Shown here: positions 25,939 to 39,241 of the stretch, in pieces
Layout: each line of letters begins with the position of its first letter
Numbering within the stretch: the stretch's first letter is position 1
Assembly: GCF_004564075.1 (NCBI RefSeq)
Contig: NZ_CP038256.1
Coordinates: forward strand, 806,001 to 870,000
DNA: 64,000 bases
DNA from: Microbacterium sediminis
GTDB taxonomy: Bacteria; Actinomycetota; Actinomycetes; Actinomycetales; Microbacteriaceae
Direction of reading: 5' to 3'
The notes under the pieces: generated by a model
What the model saw: only the letters and a program-made list of their open reading frames with translations
What the model was told of the DNA's origin: nothing
Databases searched by the model: none
Translations under genes and position numbers: made by a program

Positions 25939-27321
25939 GTGGAACTGCATGAGCTGGGTCTGGTCGGTCTCGCCGAGGCGCTGCGCCGGGGCGAGGTGAC
26001 GCCGGTCGAGGCGGCCGAGCATCACCTCGGACGGATCGACGCGGCCGCGCAGCTGGGCGCGTTCGTGGAGGTGACGCGCGAGCGGGCGCTCGACGCGGCC
26101 CGGGCGCTCGGCGCACCGCCCGAGGACGCCCCGCCGCTGTGGGGCGTCCCGCTGGCGGAGAAGGACCTCACCGCCCGCGCCGGCGTGCCCACCCGCTACG
26201 GCTCGCGGGCCTTCGCCGACTTCGTGCCGGAGCGATCCGATCCGCTCGCCGAGGCGCTCGACCGGCTCGGGGCGATCAGCGTCGGCAAGACCAACACCCC
26301 GGAGTTCGGCCTCACCGGCTACACCGAGTCGCTCGTCGCGCCGCCGGCCCGCAATCCCTGGGACCCCGCCACGGGCGCCGGGGGCTCGAGCGGGGGAGCG
26401 GCCGTCGCCGTGGCGGCCGGCCTGCTCCCGGCGGCGCCCGCCTCGGACGGCGGCGGGTCGATCCGCATCCCCGCCGCGACCGTCGGCGTCGTGGGGCTCA
26501 AGCCCTCGCGCGGGCGGCTGCCGTTCGGCTCCGGCCTCGATGCGCCGGGCGGGCTGGCCGTCGCCGGTCCGATCGCCCGCACGGTGGCGGACGCGGCGTA
26601 CCTGCTCGATGCGCTCGCCGGGTCGGCGCCGTACGAGTACGCGACCCGGGCGCCGGGGGAGGGGCCGTTCGCGGCGTCCGCCCGGCGCGATCCGGGGCGG
26701 CTTCGGATCGGGGTCACCACCGTGAGCCCGTGGGACGGCTGGACCGACACCACGCTCTCGCCGTCGGCGCGCGGCGCCTTGGAGCGGGCGATCGCGCTGC
26801 TCGGCGCCCACGAGGTGACCGAGCTGGACTGGCGACCGCAGGGCTATCCGGAGCTCTTCACGACGATCTGGCGCGCCGCCGCCGCGCGCATCCCCATCGC
26901 CGACGACGAGCTCGATGCACTGGCCGGACCGCTCACGGCCTGGCTCGTGCGCGAGGGGCGCGCGCTGTCGGCCGAGCGGGTGATCGGCGCCTACCAGGCC
27001 GCGGCGGCGTTCGAGCGCGCGACGATCGCCGCCTTCGCGCCCTACGACGCGATCCTCACCCCGGCCCTCGCCCTCGATCCGCAGCCGATCGGGTGGTTCG
27101 GGGAGGCCGGCGATCCCGAGGGCGACTTCGCGCGCCAGTGCCAGTACGCGCCGCATACGAGCTTCGTCAACGTCGCGGGCCTGCCGGCCATCTCGGTCCC
27201 GGTGACGACGCAGGGCCGACCCGTGAGCGTGCAGCTCATCGGCCGGCCCGGCGGCGAGGCGACGATCCTCGCGCTCGCCGCGCAGCTCGAGGCCGGCCGC
27301 GGCCCGCTGCCCTGGCCCTGA
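25939..27321 (+). CDS. Amidase (amidase-signature family)
   Basis: This 460-residue amidase-signature hydrolase releases ammonia from carboxamides. The Ser-cisSer-Lys triad is visible: the lysine in PLAEKDLTAR (around residue 75), the cis-serine in AGGSSGGAAVA and the nucleophilic serine in ASDGGGSIRIPA. It stands alone between terminators, not next to gatC or gatB, so a role as GatA of the tRNA amidotransferase is unlikely; aryl or aliphatic amides are more probable substrates. The GTG at 25939 is chosen from the -10 spacing and from the family start VELHELGLVGLAEAL. Confidence 0.9.
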   Translation: MELHELGLVGLAEALRRGEVTPVEAAEHHLGRIDAAAQLGAFVEVTRERALDAARALGAPPEDAPPLWGVPLAEKDLTARAGVPTRYGSRAFADFVPERSDPLAEALDRLGAISVGKTNTPEFGLTGYTESLVAPPARNPWDPATGAGGSSGGAAVAVAAGLLPAAPASDGGGSIRIPAATVGVVGLKPSRGRLPFGSGLDAPGGLAVAGPIARTVADAAYLLDALAGSAPYEYATRAPGEGPFAASARRDPGRLRIGVTTVSPWDGWTDTTLSPSARGALERAIALLGAHEVTELDWRPQGYPELFTTIWRAAAARIPIADDELDALAGPLTAWLVREGRALSAERVIGAYQAAAAFERATIAAFAPYDAILTPALALDPQPIGWFGEAGDPEGDFARQCQYAPHTSFVNVAGLPAISVPVTTQGRPVSVQLIGRPGGEATILALAAQLEAGRGPLPWP

Positions 27322-27349
27322 GTCGACGCCGGACGAGCCCCCGCTCAGA

Positions 27350-27449
27350 TCTCGACTCGCTTCGCTCGCTCGATCCGTCTCCGCTCGCTTCGCTCGGTCG
27401 ACGAGCCGTGAGGGGTTTCGGCTCGTCGACCGGAGCGGCGGAGTCGAGA
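27350..27449. repeat. Dispersed palindromic repeat, family A, copy 3
   Basis: The outer arms TCTCGACTC (27350-27358) and GAGTCGAGA (27441-27449) enclose the inner 10-bp stem TCGACGAGCC (27398-27407) / GGCTCGTCGA (27420-27429). It fills the 142-bp gap between the convergent amidase and cysE genes, where it could stop transcription in both directions. Confidence 0.75.
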
Positions 27450-27463
27450 CGACCCCGGGCGCG

Positions 27464-28027
27464 TCAGATCATGTACTCCGGGGCCTGGAGGTACTTGCGG
27501 GCGTCCTCGCCGGTGCCGCGCGCGCGGACCTTGGCCGGGATGCCCAGCAGCACGCTGTGCGGCGGAGCGTCGCGGGTGACGACGGCGTTGGCGCCGACCA
27601 CGGAGTGCGCGCCGATCGTCACCGGGCCGAGGATCTTCGCGCCGGCGCCCACGGCCACGCCGTCGCCGAGGGTGGGGTGACGCTTGCCCTTGGCGAGCGA
27701 GCGTCCGCCGAGCGTGACGCCGTGGTACAGCATGACGTCGTCGCCCACCTCGGCGGTCTCGCCGATGACCACGCCCATGCCGTGATCGATGAAGAAGCGG
27801 CGGCCGATCGTCGCGCCCGGGTGGATCTCGATGCCCGTGAGCCAGCGGGTCAGCTGCGACCCCGCCCTGGCCACGAAGCGCAGGCCGCGGCGCCACAGCG
27901 CGTGCCACACCCGGTGCGCCCAGATCGCGTGCAGCCCCGGGTAGAGCAGCACGATCTCGAGGAAGCCGCGCGCCGCCGGATCACGGCGACGCGCGGCTTC
28001 GACATCCTCGCGGACGTTCAGTCCCAT
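27464..28027 (-). CDS. cysE: Serine O-acetyltransferase
   Basis: The enzyme acetylates serine to O-acetylserine, the substrate of cysteine synthase. The 187-residue left-handed beta-helix protein has the catalytic [22 protein letters not shown] region with the conserved histidine and aspartate, and hexapeptide repeats through residues 80-150. It is of the short bacterial type without the long N-terminal helical domain of E. coli CysE. It lies 19 bp after cysK on the same strand, so both cysteine steps are co-transcribed. The C-terminal tail, which in this family docks into CysK, ends in isoleucine (YMI), as the CysK-CysE complex requires. Confidence 0.94.
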   Translation of the reverse strand: MGLNVREDVEAARRRDPAARGFLEIVLLYPGLHAIWAHRVWHALWRRGLRFVARAGSQLTRWLTGIEIHPGATIGRRFFIDHGMGVVIGETAEVGDDVMLYHGVTLGGRSLAKGKRHPTLGDGVAVGAGAKILGPVTIGAHSVVGANAVVTRDAPPHSVLLGIPAKVRARGTGEDARKYLQAPEYMI

Positions 28028-28046
28028 GGGATCGATTATCCCGGGA

Positions 28047-28985
28047 TCACTCCTCGCGGAGGTCGTCGAACAGCCCCGTGGAGATGTAGCGCTCTCCGGT
28101 GTCGGGGATGATCACGACGATGTTCTTGCCGGCGTTCTCGGGCTTCTTGGCCTCCTGGATCGCGGCCCAGGCGGCGGCGCCCGACGAGATGCCGACGAGC
28201 AGGCCCTCCTGCGCGGCGAGCGCGCGGGCGGTGTCGATCGCGTCCTCGAACTCGACGGTCGCGACCTCGTCGTAGACGGTGGTGTCGAGGATCGGCGGCA
28301 CGAAGTTCGGGCCGATGCCCTGGATCTTCGCCGGGCCGGGGGTGCCGGTCGACAGCAGCGGCGAGGCGGTGGGCTCGACGGCGACGATCTTCACGTCGGG
28401 GTTGCGCTCCTTGAGCACCTGGCCGACACCGGTGATGGTGCCGCCGGTGCCGACGCCGGCGACGAAGATGTCGACCTTGCCGTCGGTGTCGCGCCAGATC
28501 TCCTCGGCCGTCGTCTTGCGGTGGATCGCCGGGTTGGCGGCGTTCTCGAACTGCTTGGCGAGGATCGCGCCGGGCGTCTCGGCGACGATGCGCTCGGCCT
28601 CGGCGACGGCCGCCTTCATGCCGCCGGTGGGATCGGTGAGCACCAGCTCGGCGCCGAAGCGCTTCAGCAGCGAGCGGCGCTCCTTCGACATCGACGCGGG
28701 CATCGTGAGGACCACCTTGTAGCCGCGCGCGGCGCCCACGAGGGCGAGCGCGATGCCGGTGTTGCCGCTGGTGGCCTCGACGATCGTGCCGCCCGGCTGC
28801 AGCTGGCCCGACTCCTCGGCGGCGTCGACGAGGGCGATGCCGAGGCGGTCCTTCACGCTCGATCCGGGGTTGTAGTACTCGAGCTTGGCGAGCACCGTAG
28901 CGCCGGCGTCTCCCGGCACGCGGTTCAGGCGCACGAGCGGGGTGTTGCCGAACGCCGAGGTGATGTCGTTGTGGATGCCGGGCAT
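28047..28985 (-). CDS. cysK: Cysteine synthase A (O-acetylserine sulfhydrylase)
   Basis: This PLP enzyme makes cysteine from O-acetylserine and sulfide. The 312-residue protein has the PLP lysine in [11 protein letters not shown] (around residue 44), the substrate loop [12 protein letters not shown] and the PLP-phosphate loop [10 protein letters not shown]. The ATG at 28985 follows AAAGGTGG. It precedes cysE in a two-gene operon and is divergent from prmC. Confidence 0.95.
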   Translation of the reverse strand: MPGIHNDITSAFGNTPLVRLNRVPGDAGATVLAKLEYYNPGSSVKDRLGIALVDAAEESGQLQPGGTIVEATSGNTGIALALVGAARGYKVVLTMPASMSKERRSLLKRFGAELVLTDPTGGMKAAVAEAERIVAETPGAILAKQFENAANPAIHRKTTAEEIWRDTDGKVDIFVAGVGTGGTITGVGQVLKERNPDVKIVAVEPTASPLLSTGTPGPAKIQGIGPNFVPPILDTTVYDEVATVEFEDAIDTARALAAQEGLLVGISSGAAAWAAIQEAKKPENAGKNIVVIIPDTGERYISTGLFDDLREE

Positions 28986-29020
28986 GGCGCCACCTTTCAC
29001 GGAGTGGGACGGATGTCGCA

Positions 29021-29026
29021 AGCCTA
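29021..29026 (-). promoter_or_regulatory. -10 box of cysK-cysE operon
   Basis: TAGGCT on the minus strand lies 35 nt before the cysK ATG, leaving room for a short leader with the AAAGGTGG ribosome site. Unlike most promoters here it is not placed for a leaderless transcript. Confidence 0.5.
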
Positions 29027-29099
29027 TGGCCGGAGGGACCGGCGCGGACAGGCCCCCGTAACACTGTGACGGGCGGACCCGCCGTTCAGGTCGCGCGGC

Positions 29100-29105
29100 T
29101 AGGCT
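29100..29105 (+). promoter_or_regulatory. -10 box of prmC, leaderless
   Basis: TAGGCT lies 8 nt before the GTG start of prmC. Confidence 0.55.
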
Positions 29106-29113
29106 TGCGCCCC

Positions 29114-30001
29114 GTGACCGCCCTCGAACCCGCCGTGTCGCGCGCCTCCGTCCGCGAGGCGCTGCGCGACGCCGCCGCCCGGCTCGCGCGCGCCGGCGTG
29201 CCCGACCCGGATGTGGACGCCGAGCTGCTGCTCGCACACCTGCGCGGCGTCGGCCGGGGCGAGGTGCAGGCGTCCGCCCTGCGCGGCGACGCGCTTTCCG
29301 GCGACGAGTCCGCGGCTCTCGAGGAGCTCATCGCCCGCCGCGCCGCGCGCGAGCCGCTGCAGCACATCACGGGCGTCGCGCCGTTCCGCCACCTGGAGCT
29401 CGCGGTCGGTCCCGGCGTGTTCGTGCCGCGGCCCGAGACCGAGATGGTCGCGCAGCTGGCGATCGACGCGCTGCGCGCCGTGCCCGACGCCGAGCCGATC
29501 GCGGTGGACCTGTGCACCGGCAGCGGGGCGATCGCGCTCGCCCTCGCCACCGAGGTGCCGCACGCCCGCGTGATCGGGGTGGAGAACTCCGTCGACGCGT
29601 TCGTGTGGGCGAAGCAGAACGCGGCCCGCGTCGCCGCCGACAACCTGCGGCTCGTGTTCGACGACGCCACGCGCGCGCTCCCGGAGCTCGACGGCACGGT
29701 CGCCGTGCTCGTCACGAACCCGCCCTACGTGCCCGACGACGCCATCCCGCGCGATCCCGAGGTCCGCTTCCACGATCCCGAAGCGGCCCTGTACGGCGGC
29801 CCCGACGGGCTCGACATCGTCCGCGCCCTCAGCGCGCGCGCGCTCGGGCTCGTGCGCCCGGGCGGCACGATCGTCATCGAGCACGGCGAATGGCAGGGGC
29901 GGCCGATCCGCGAGCTGCTCACCGCCGACGGCTGGCGCGCCGCGGCCACCCACCCCGACCTCACGCAGCGCGACCGCGCAACCACGGCGATCCGGCCCTG
30001 A
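29114..30001 (+). CDS. prmC: Peptide chain release factor N5-glutamine methyltransferase
   Basis: PrmC methylates the glutamine of the GGQ motif in release factors, including the RF1 encoded at 20728. The 295-residue protein has an N-terminal helical domain (residues 1-80, with [13 protein letters not shown]), a SAM-binding Rossmann fold ([15 protein letters not shown]), and the catalytic NPPYVP motif that binds the glutamine. The GTG at 29114 is preferred because of the TAGGCT box 8 nt upstream. In M. tuberculosis it directly follows prfA; here an insert of about 7 kb, from thrC to cysK, separates them. Confidence 0.95.
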   Translation: MTALEPAVSRASVREALRDAAARLARAGVPDPDVDAELLLAHLRGVGRGEVQASALRGDALSGDESAALEELIARRAAREPLQHITGVAPFRHLELAVGPGVFVPRPETEMVAQLAIDALRAVPDAEPIAVDLCTGSGAIALALATEVPHARVIGVENSVDAFVWAKQNAARVAADNLRLVFDDATRALPELDGTVAVLVTNPPYVPDDAIPRDPEVRFHDPEAALYGGPDGLDIVRALSARALGLVRPGGTIVIEHGEWQGRPIRELLTADGWRAAATHPDLTQRDRATTAIRP

Positions 30002-30015
30002 GCGGGCGCGCGACG

Positions 30016-30021
30016 TAGACT
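30016..30021 (+). promoter_or_regulatory. -10 box of tsaC, leaderless
   Basis: TAGACT lies 8 nt before the ATG of tsaC, inside the 28-bp gap after prmC. Confidence 0.55.
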
Positions 30022-30029
30022 GATCGGCG

Positions 30030-30869
30030 ATGTCCCCCGTCTTCGACTGCGCCGACTCCGCGCAGCTGCTCACCGGTATGCGCCAGGCGCGCCAGGCGAT
30101 CGCACGCGGGCAGCTCGTGGTCATCCCGACCGACACCGTCTACGGCGTCGCCGCCGACGCCTTCAGCCCCGCCGCCGTCGCCGGCCTGCTCAAGGCCAAG
30201 GGGCGCGGACGCCAGCAGCCGCCGCCCGTGCTCGTCTCGGGCCGCGCCGCGCTCGCCGCGCTCGTGGAGTCCGTTCCCGTCGAGGTCGACGCGCTCGTCG
30301 ACCGGTTCTGGCCCGGCGGGCTCACGATCGTGCTGCCCGCGCAGCCGTCGCTGTCGTGGGACCTCGGCGACACCGAGGGCACCGTGGCGGTCCGCATGCC
30401 GAATCACCCGATCGCGCTCGAGCTGCTCGAGGAGACCGGGCCGCTGGCCGTCTCGAGCGCGAACCGCACCAAGCTCCCGGCCGCGGTGTCGGCGGGGGCG
30501 GCGCAGGACATGCTCGGCGACTCCGTGGCCGTCTACCTCGACGCCGGCCCCAGCGAGACGGGCATCGCCTCGACGATCATCGACGCGACCTCGCTCGTGA
30601 CGGCCACCGAGCCGGCCGCGCGCGAGGTGCGCGTGCTGCGCGAGGGCGCCGTCTCGCGCGAGGCGCTGCGCGAGGTGCTCGGCTCGCTTCTCGCCCCCGC
30701 CGAGGGCGAGACCGGCGAGACCCCCGAGCCCGACACCGTCGCGAACCCCGAGAGCGAGGCCCCGCGGCCGGACGGTGCGCCGGGCGACCCGCGATCGGCG
30801 TTCGCGGCGGCGCTGCAGCGCAGCAGGGAATCCCAGACCCAGCAGGGGAGCGGTCAGGAGAGCGCGTGA
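30030..30869 (+). CDS. tsaC: L-threonylcarbamoyladenylate synthase
   Basis: The enzyme makes threonylcarbamoyl-AMP from threonine, bicarbonate and ATP for the t6A modification at tRNA position 37. The YrdC/Sua5 domain covers residues about 10-210 (GQLVVIPTDTVYGVAADAFSP; KGRGRQQPPPVLV; AVRMPNH; VSSANRTKLPAA). Residues from about 215 to 279 are a Pro/Glu-rich tail of low complexity, without the usual Sua5 C-terminal domain. The stop codon overlaps the start of wecA, matching Rv1301-rfe in M. tuberculosis. Confidence 0.93.
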   Translation: MSPVFDCADSAQLLTGMRQARQAIARGQLVVIPTDTVYGVAADAFSPAAVAGLLKAKGRGRQQPPPVLVSGRAALAALVESVPVEVDALVDRFWPGGLTIVLPAQPSLSWDLGDTEGTVAVRMPNHPIALELLEETGPLAVSSANRTKLPAAVSAGAAQDMLGDSVAVYLDAGPSETGIASTIIDATSLVTATEPAAREVRVLREGAVSREALREVLGSLLAPAEGETGETPEPDTVANPESEAPRPDGAPGDPRSAFAAALQRSRESQTQQGSGQESA

Positions 30870-32035
30870 GGCAGTACGTCTTCACGCTCATCCTCACGGC
30901 CGCGCTCACCCTCGCCCTGGCCTGGGCGATCTGGCGACTCGCGCTGCGGTTCAAGCTGTATCCGGGCATCCGCGATCGCGACGTCCACACCGTGCCGACC
31001 CCGCGGCTCGGCGGCGTGGCCATGTTCATCGCGATCGTGACGGCCATGCTCGTCTCGTCGGCCAACCCGTTCTTCGGCATCATCTGGGCCGACTCGCGCG
31101 TGATGTGGTCGATCCTCGGAGCGGCCGCGCTGACGGTCGTGGTCGGCGTGCTCGACGACCTGCTCGACCTGGACTGGATGATCAAGCTCGCGGCGCAGTT
31201 CCTGGCGGCGGGGATCATCGCGGTCGGCGGCGGGCTGCAGATCTACACGCTGCCGCTCGGCGACCTCTGGGTCGGCTCGAGCTGGCTGAGCATCGCGCTG
31301 ACGATGTTCGCGATCGTCGTGGTCATGAACGCCGTCAACTTCATCGACGGCCTGGACGGCCTCGTGGCGGGCGTGTGCCTCATCGCCAACACGATGTTCT
31401 TCGTGTACTCGTACGTGCTGGTGCGCGACACCGGCAACAGCACGTACTTCAACCTGGCGACCTTCCTCGCCGTCGTGCTCGTCGGCGCGTGCGCGGGATT
31501 CCTCCCCATGAACTGGAACGGCGCCAAGCTCTTCATGGGCGACGGGGGCGCGCTCGTCCTGGGCCTGCTCATGGCCACGAGCGCGATCGCGATCACGGGC
31601 CAGTTCGACCCCGCCATGCTCGAGGACGATCGGCTCGGGCGCTCGCAGCTGGTCGGTGCCTTCCTGCCGATCCTGCTGCCGATCGTCGTGGTGATGCTGC
31701 CGCTGCTCGACTTCGGCCTCGCGATCATTCGCCGCCTGCGCGCGGGCAAGTCGCCGTTCTCGGCCGACCGCAAGCACCTCCACCACCGCATGCTCGACAT
31801 GGGGCACAGCGACCGCGACGCCGTGCTCATCTTCTATGCCTGGACCGGCATCTTCAGCCTCGCGGTGCTGCTGATGTACCTCGGCGCGCGCGAGGACTGG
31901 CCGGGGGAGTACCTCCCCGGCGTCGGCTTCGGCCTGCTCGGCGTGGCCGCGTGCCTCGTCGTCACGCTCACGCCGAGCCGCCGCACCCGGCCGGGCGCGC
32001 TCCCCACGACCCCCGACACAGTGAAGGCCTCCTGA
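30866..32035 (+). CDS. wecA: Polyprenyl-phosphate GlcNAc-1-phosphate transferase (WecA/Rfe)
   Basis: This integral membrane enzyme moves GlcNAc-1-phosphate from UDP-GlcNAc to a polyprenyl-phosphate carrier, the first step of cell-wall glycopolymer linkage units. The 389-residue protein has about 11 membrane helices and the family motifs RDVHTVPTPRLGG, the magnesium-binding DDLLDLDW, NAVNFIDGLDGLVAG and HLHHRMLDMGH. A GTG start overlaps the tsaC stop codon and has AGGAG upstream. The AtpI-like gene starts within its stop codon, so tsaC, wecA and that gene are coupled ahead of the ATP synthase operon. Confidence 0.92.
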   Translation: MRQYVFTLILTAALTLALAWAIWRLALRFKLYPGIRDRDVHTVPTPRLGGVAMFIAIVTAMLVSSANPFFGIIWADSRVMWSILGAAALTVVVGVLDDLLDLDWMIKLAAQFLAAGIIAVGGGLQIYTLPLGDLWVGSSWLSIALTMFAIVVVMNAVNFIDGLDGLVAGVCLIANTMFFVYSYVLVRDTGNSTYFNLATFLAVVLVGACAGFLPMNWNGAKLFMGDGGALVLGLLMATSAIAITGQFDPAMLEDDRLGRSQLVGAFLPILLPIVVVMLPLLDFGLAIIRRLRAGKSPFSADRKHLHHRMLDMGHSDRDAVLIFYAWTGIFSLAVLLMYLGAREDWPGEYLPGVGFGLLGVAACLVVTLTPSRRTRPGALPTTPDTVKAS

Positions 32036-32502
32036 TGCCCCGCAAGACCATCTCCAGCAACCCGACCTTCCGCGCCGGCCTCCTGTGGACCACGGTCGCC
32101 GGCGCCGTGGTGCTCGTCGCGGCCGCCGTCGTCGGCCTGATCGTCGACGGCTCGCAGGGACTGTGGAGCGGGGTGCTGGGCGCGCTCATCGGCGCCCTCT
32201 TCCCGATCATCACCGTCGCGAGCATGCTCTTCGGCAACCGCTGGTACGGCACGCCCCAGTTCCTGCAGATGTTCTTCGGCATCACGATGGGCGTGTTCAT
32301 CGTCAAGGTCGTCGTGTTCCTCGTCGCGATCGCCGTCGTGCTCGGCCTGCCGTGGGTGAACCTCATCGTCTTCTACGTCGCGCTCGTGGCCGCGGCCGTG
32401 GCGTCGCTCGTCATCGACGTGATCATCGTCACGCGCATGCGCATCTCGGGCGCCAGCGACGTCGCCCTGCCCGGCGACGACGAGGAGTCGCCGCGGCCCT
32501 GA
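32035..32502 (+). CDS. Small membrane protein upstream of atpB (AtpI-like position)
   Basis: This 155-residue protein has four membrane helices (about residues 16-37, 44-64, 74-100 and 105-128) and a charged C-terminal tail. It occupies the place of AtpI, a helper in assembly of the ATP synthase c-ring, and of Rv1303 in M. tuberculosis. Sequence similarity to AtpI is weak, so the function is inferred from position and topology. The ATG overlaps the wecA stop codon. Confidence 0.75.
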   Translation: MPRKTISSNPTFRAGLLWTTVAGAVVLVAAAVVGLIVDGSQGLWSGVLGALIGALFPIITVASMLFGNRWYGTPQFLQMFFGITMGVFIVKVVVFLVAIAVVLGLPWVNLIVFYVALVAAAVASLVIDVIIVTRMRISGASDVALPGDDEESPRP

Positions 32503-32546
32503 TCCGCGACTTCTACAGCGTGTCAAAAGGCGGGCCGGAATCCTGC

Positions 32547-32552
32547 TAGGCT
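32547..32552 (+). promoter_or_regulatory. -10 box of the atp operon
   Basis: TAGGCT lies about 115 nt before the atpB start, with TGTCAAAA near the -35 position. The transcript would carry a leader of about 108 nt. The 164-nt gap holds this promoter and short hairpins such as CGCCC/GGGCG near 32628-32650, and nothing else I can identify. Confidence 0.5.
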
Positions 32553-32666
32553 GGGAGAGTCCTCGCGGCTGGCAGGCGGCGCAAGCGCTGTGGTCCCGCG
32601 GATGACACACCCACCACCGACTTACCCGCCCGGTTGCTCTCTGGGCGAGAAGCTGGAGCCACCGAG

Positions 32667-33473
32667 TTGACTCAAGCGACGATGATCGTCCCGATGGCCG
32701 ACGGCAACGTTTTCACCCCGCCGTCGATCACCGACTTCTTCCCGGACGCGATCCTCACCATCGGTGGCGTCGACATCATGACGCGAATCAACCTCGCGCA
32801 GGTGCTCGCGACGATCGTGCTGGTCCTCCTCCTGGTGCTCGGCACCCGCCGCCTCACGGTCGTGCCGGGCCGCTTCCAGAGCGTGCTCGAGTTCGGCTTC
32901 GGCTTCGTGCGCAACAACATCGCCTACGACCTCCTCGGCGAGAAGGACGGCCGGCGCTTCGTGCCGCTGCTGACGGCGATGTTCCTCACGATCCTCTTCA
33001 TGAACGTGACGGGCGTCGTGCCGGGCATCAACATCGCCGGCACCTCGGTGATCGGCGCCCCGCTCGTGTTCGCGCTTGTCGCGTACGTGGTCTTCATCTA
33101 CGCGGGCATCAAGAAGCACGGCGCGTTCCGCTACCTCAAGAACTCGCTCCTGCCCGGCGGCGTGCCGATCTACCTGGCGCCGATGATCATGGTCATCGAG
33201 TTCATCTCGACCTTCATCGTGCGTCCGGTCTCGCTCACGCTGCGACTGCTGATGAACATGATGGTCGGGCACTTCATGCTCGCCCTGTTCTTCGCGGCGA
33301 CCAACTTCTTCGTGCTGAGCCTGCCGAGCCTGATGGGCGTGTTCTCGATCGGCTCGTTCGCCATGGGCCTGCTGTTCATGCTCTTCGAGCTGTTCGTCGC
33401 CTTCCTCCAGGCCTACGTCTTCACCATCCTCACCGCGGTGTACATCCAGCTGTCGCTCGCGGACGAGCACTGA
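32667..33473 (+). CDS. atpB: ATP synthase Fo subunit a
   Basis: Subunit a forms the proton half-channels beside the c-ring. The 268-residue protein has six or seven membrane helices and the essential arginine Arg193 in SLTLRLLMNMMVGH. The start is uncertain: TTG at 32667 has GGAG 8 nt upstream and is preferred; another TTG lies 11 codons earlier and an ATG five codons later (MIVPMADG). It is the first gene of atpBEFHAGDC. Confidence 0.94.
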   Translation: MTQATMIVPMADGNVFTPPSITDFFPDAILTIGGVDIMTRINLAQVLATIVLVLLLVLGTRRLTVVPGRFQSVLEFGFGFVRNNIAYDLLGEKDGRRFVPLLTAMFLTILFMNVTGVVPGINIAGTSVIGAPLVFALVAYVVFIYAGIKKHGAFRYLKNSLLPGGVPIYLAPMIMVIEFISTFIVRPVSLTLRLLMNMMVGHFMLALFFAATNFFVLSLPSLMGVFSIGSFAMGLLFMLFELFVAFLQAYVFTILTAVYIQLSLADEH

Positions 33474-33501
33474 CGGTCAGTCAACCGGCTGATCGCCCTA
33501 A

Positions 33502-33756
<255 letters not shown>

Positions 33757-33790
33757 TCCCCTTTCCGCGACTCACAGAGAAGGAGACAGG

Positions 33791-34345
33791 GTGCTGAACG
33801 CTCTTGTCACCGTCGCGGCGGAGGAGGGTCACACGACCAACCCGCTCCTCCCGCACGCGTACGACATCATCTGGTCGGCCGTGTGTCTGGCGATCGTCCT
33901 GGTCGTGGTCATCTTCGTCGCGATCCCGCGTCTGAACAAGGTCCTCGACGCGCGCGCCGAGGCCATCGAGGGCAACATCGAGAAGGCCGACGCCGCCCAG
34001 AAGGAGGCCGAGGCCGCGCTCGAGGAGTACACCAAGCAGCTCGCCGAGGCGCGCGTGCAGGCCGGTGAGATCCGCGAGGCCGCCACCGAGAACGCCAAGA
34101 AGATCGTCGCCGAGGCGAAGGCGCAGGCCGCCGCCGAGGCCGACCGCATCCAGGCGGCCGCTCAGGCGCAGATCGAGGCGGAGCGTCAGGCCACCCTCAT
34201 CTCGCTGCGCAGCGAGGTGGGCGGCATCGCCCTCGACCTCGCGGGCAACGTGATCGGCGAGACCCTGAGCGACGACGAGAAGGCGAAGTCGGTCGTCGAC
34301 CGCTTCCTCGCCGACCTCGAGGCGTCGCAGGAGGCCGCGAAGTAA
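33791..34345 (+). CDS. atpF: ATP synthase Fo subunit b
   Basis: Subunit b is the outer stalk that holds F1 against Fo. The 184-residue protein has one N-terminal membrane helix (residues about 20-42) and a long charged coiled-coil region (45-160) rich in Ala, Glu and Lys. It is separate from delta, unlike the b-delta fusion of mycobacteria. The GTG start has AAGGAG upstream, and the stop codon overlaps the atpH ATG (TAATG). Confidence 0.95.
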   Translation: MLNALVTVAAEEGHTTNPLLPHAYDIIWSAVCLAIVLVVVIFVAIPRLNKVLDARAEAIEGNIEKADAAQKEAEAALEEYTKQLAEARVQAGEIREAATENAKKIVAEAKAQAAAEADRIQAAAQAQIEAERQATLISLRSEVGGIALDLAGNVIGETLSDDEKAKSVVDRFLADLEASQEAAK

Positions 34346-35130
34346 TGGGCAGCGCGACCACTCAGGCACTCGCGGCATCGGTCGCCGTGCTCGACAAGCA
34401 GCGGATCGGCGCCGCCACGGCGCGCGATCTGTTCGCTGCCGCGCGCGCCGTGGCCGGCTCGCCGCAGCTGAGCGGCGCGCTCGCCGATCACTCGGCCGGT
34501 CCGGAGGCCCGTACGGCGCTCGTCGCCTCGGTGTTCGGCAAGCTGTCGGCGGGGGCTCGCAACGTCATCGCCGCGGCCGCCGCGCAGCGCTGGTCCTCGC
34601 GCCGCGATCTGATCGAGGGCATCGAGGATCTCGCCGTCCGTGCCGCGGCGAAGGCGGAGAAGACCGCCGACGTCGCCGGCGAGCTGTTCGGCGTCACGCG
34701 CCTGATCGCCTCGAACCCCGAGCTCGAGCTCGCGCTCGGCAGCACCCTCGGCGACCCGGCCGCCAAGTCGGCCCTCATCGAGAAGCTGCTGGCGGGGAAG
34801 GCGAGCGAGACGACGATCCTCATCGTCTCGGAGCTCGTGCGCGAGCTGCGCGGCCGCCGCGTCCGCAGCCTGCTCAGCGACGTCATCCGCACCGTCGCGG
34901 CGCAGACGGGCCGCACGGTCGCGACCGTGACGACGGCGCGCCCGCTCACCGACGACCAGGCGCAGCGCCTCACGGCGAGCCTCTCGCGCAGCTACGGCGG
35001 CGAGATCGCGCTCAACCAGATCATCGACGCCGACGTCGTCGGCGGCATCCGCGTGCAGATCGCCGATGACGTCATCGACGGCAGCATCTCCGCGCGCCTC
35101 ACCGACCTGCGCCAGAAGCTGGCCGGCTGA
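34345..35130 (+). CDS. atpH: ATP synthase F1 subunit delta
   Basis: Delta joins the outer stalk to the top of F1. The 261-residue protein is longer than the 177-residue E. coli form, as is usual in Actinobacteria without the b-delta fusion; the extra length is in the N-terminal half. The C-terminal OSCP signature region is RLTASLSRSYGGEIALNQII with DVVGGIRVQIADDVIDGS. It overlaps atpF by one base and precedes atpA by 63 bp. Confidence 0.95.
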   Translation: MGSATTQALAASVAVLDKQRIGAATARDLFAAARAVAGSPQLSGALADHSAGPEARTALVASVFGKLSAGARNVIAAAAAQRWSSRRDLIEGIEDLAVRAAAKAEKTADVAGELFGVTRLIASNPELELALGSTLGDPAAKSALIEKLLAGKASETTILIVSELVRELRGRRVRSLLSDVIRTVAAQTGRTVATVTTARPLTDDQAQRLTASLSRSYGGEIALNQIIDADVVGGIRVQIADDVIDGSISARLTDLRQKLAG

Positions 35131-35193
35131 CACCGACTTCCCGCCCCGGCGGAGACTTCGGGACCTCCGGGTCCCACCGAACGAAGGAAGACA

Positions 35194-39239
<4,046 letters not shown>

Positions 39240-39241
39240 TC

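Noticed and set aside
25939..27321. GatA subunit of the Asp/Glu-tRNA amidotransferase
   Set aside because: gatB and gatC are not adjacent, and the gene stands alone between a terminator and a repeat. Amidase-signature motifs alone do not identify GatA.
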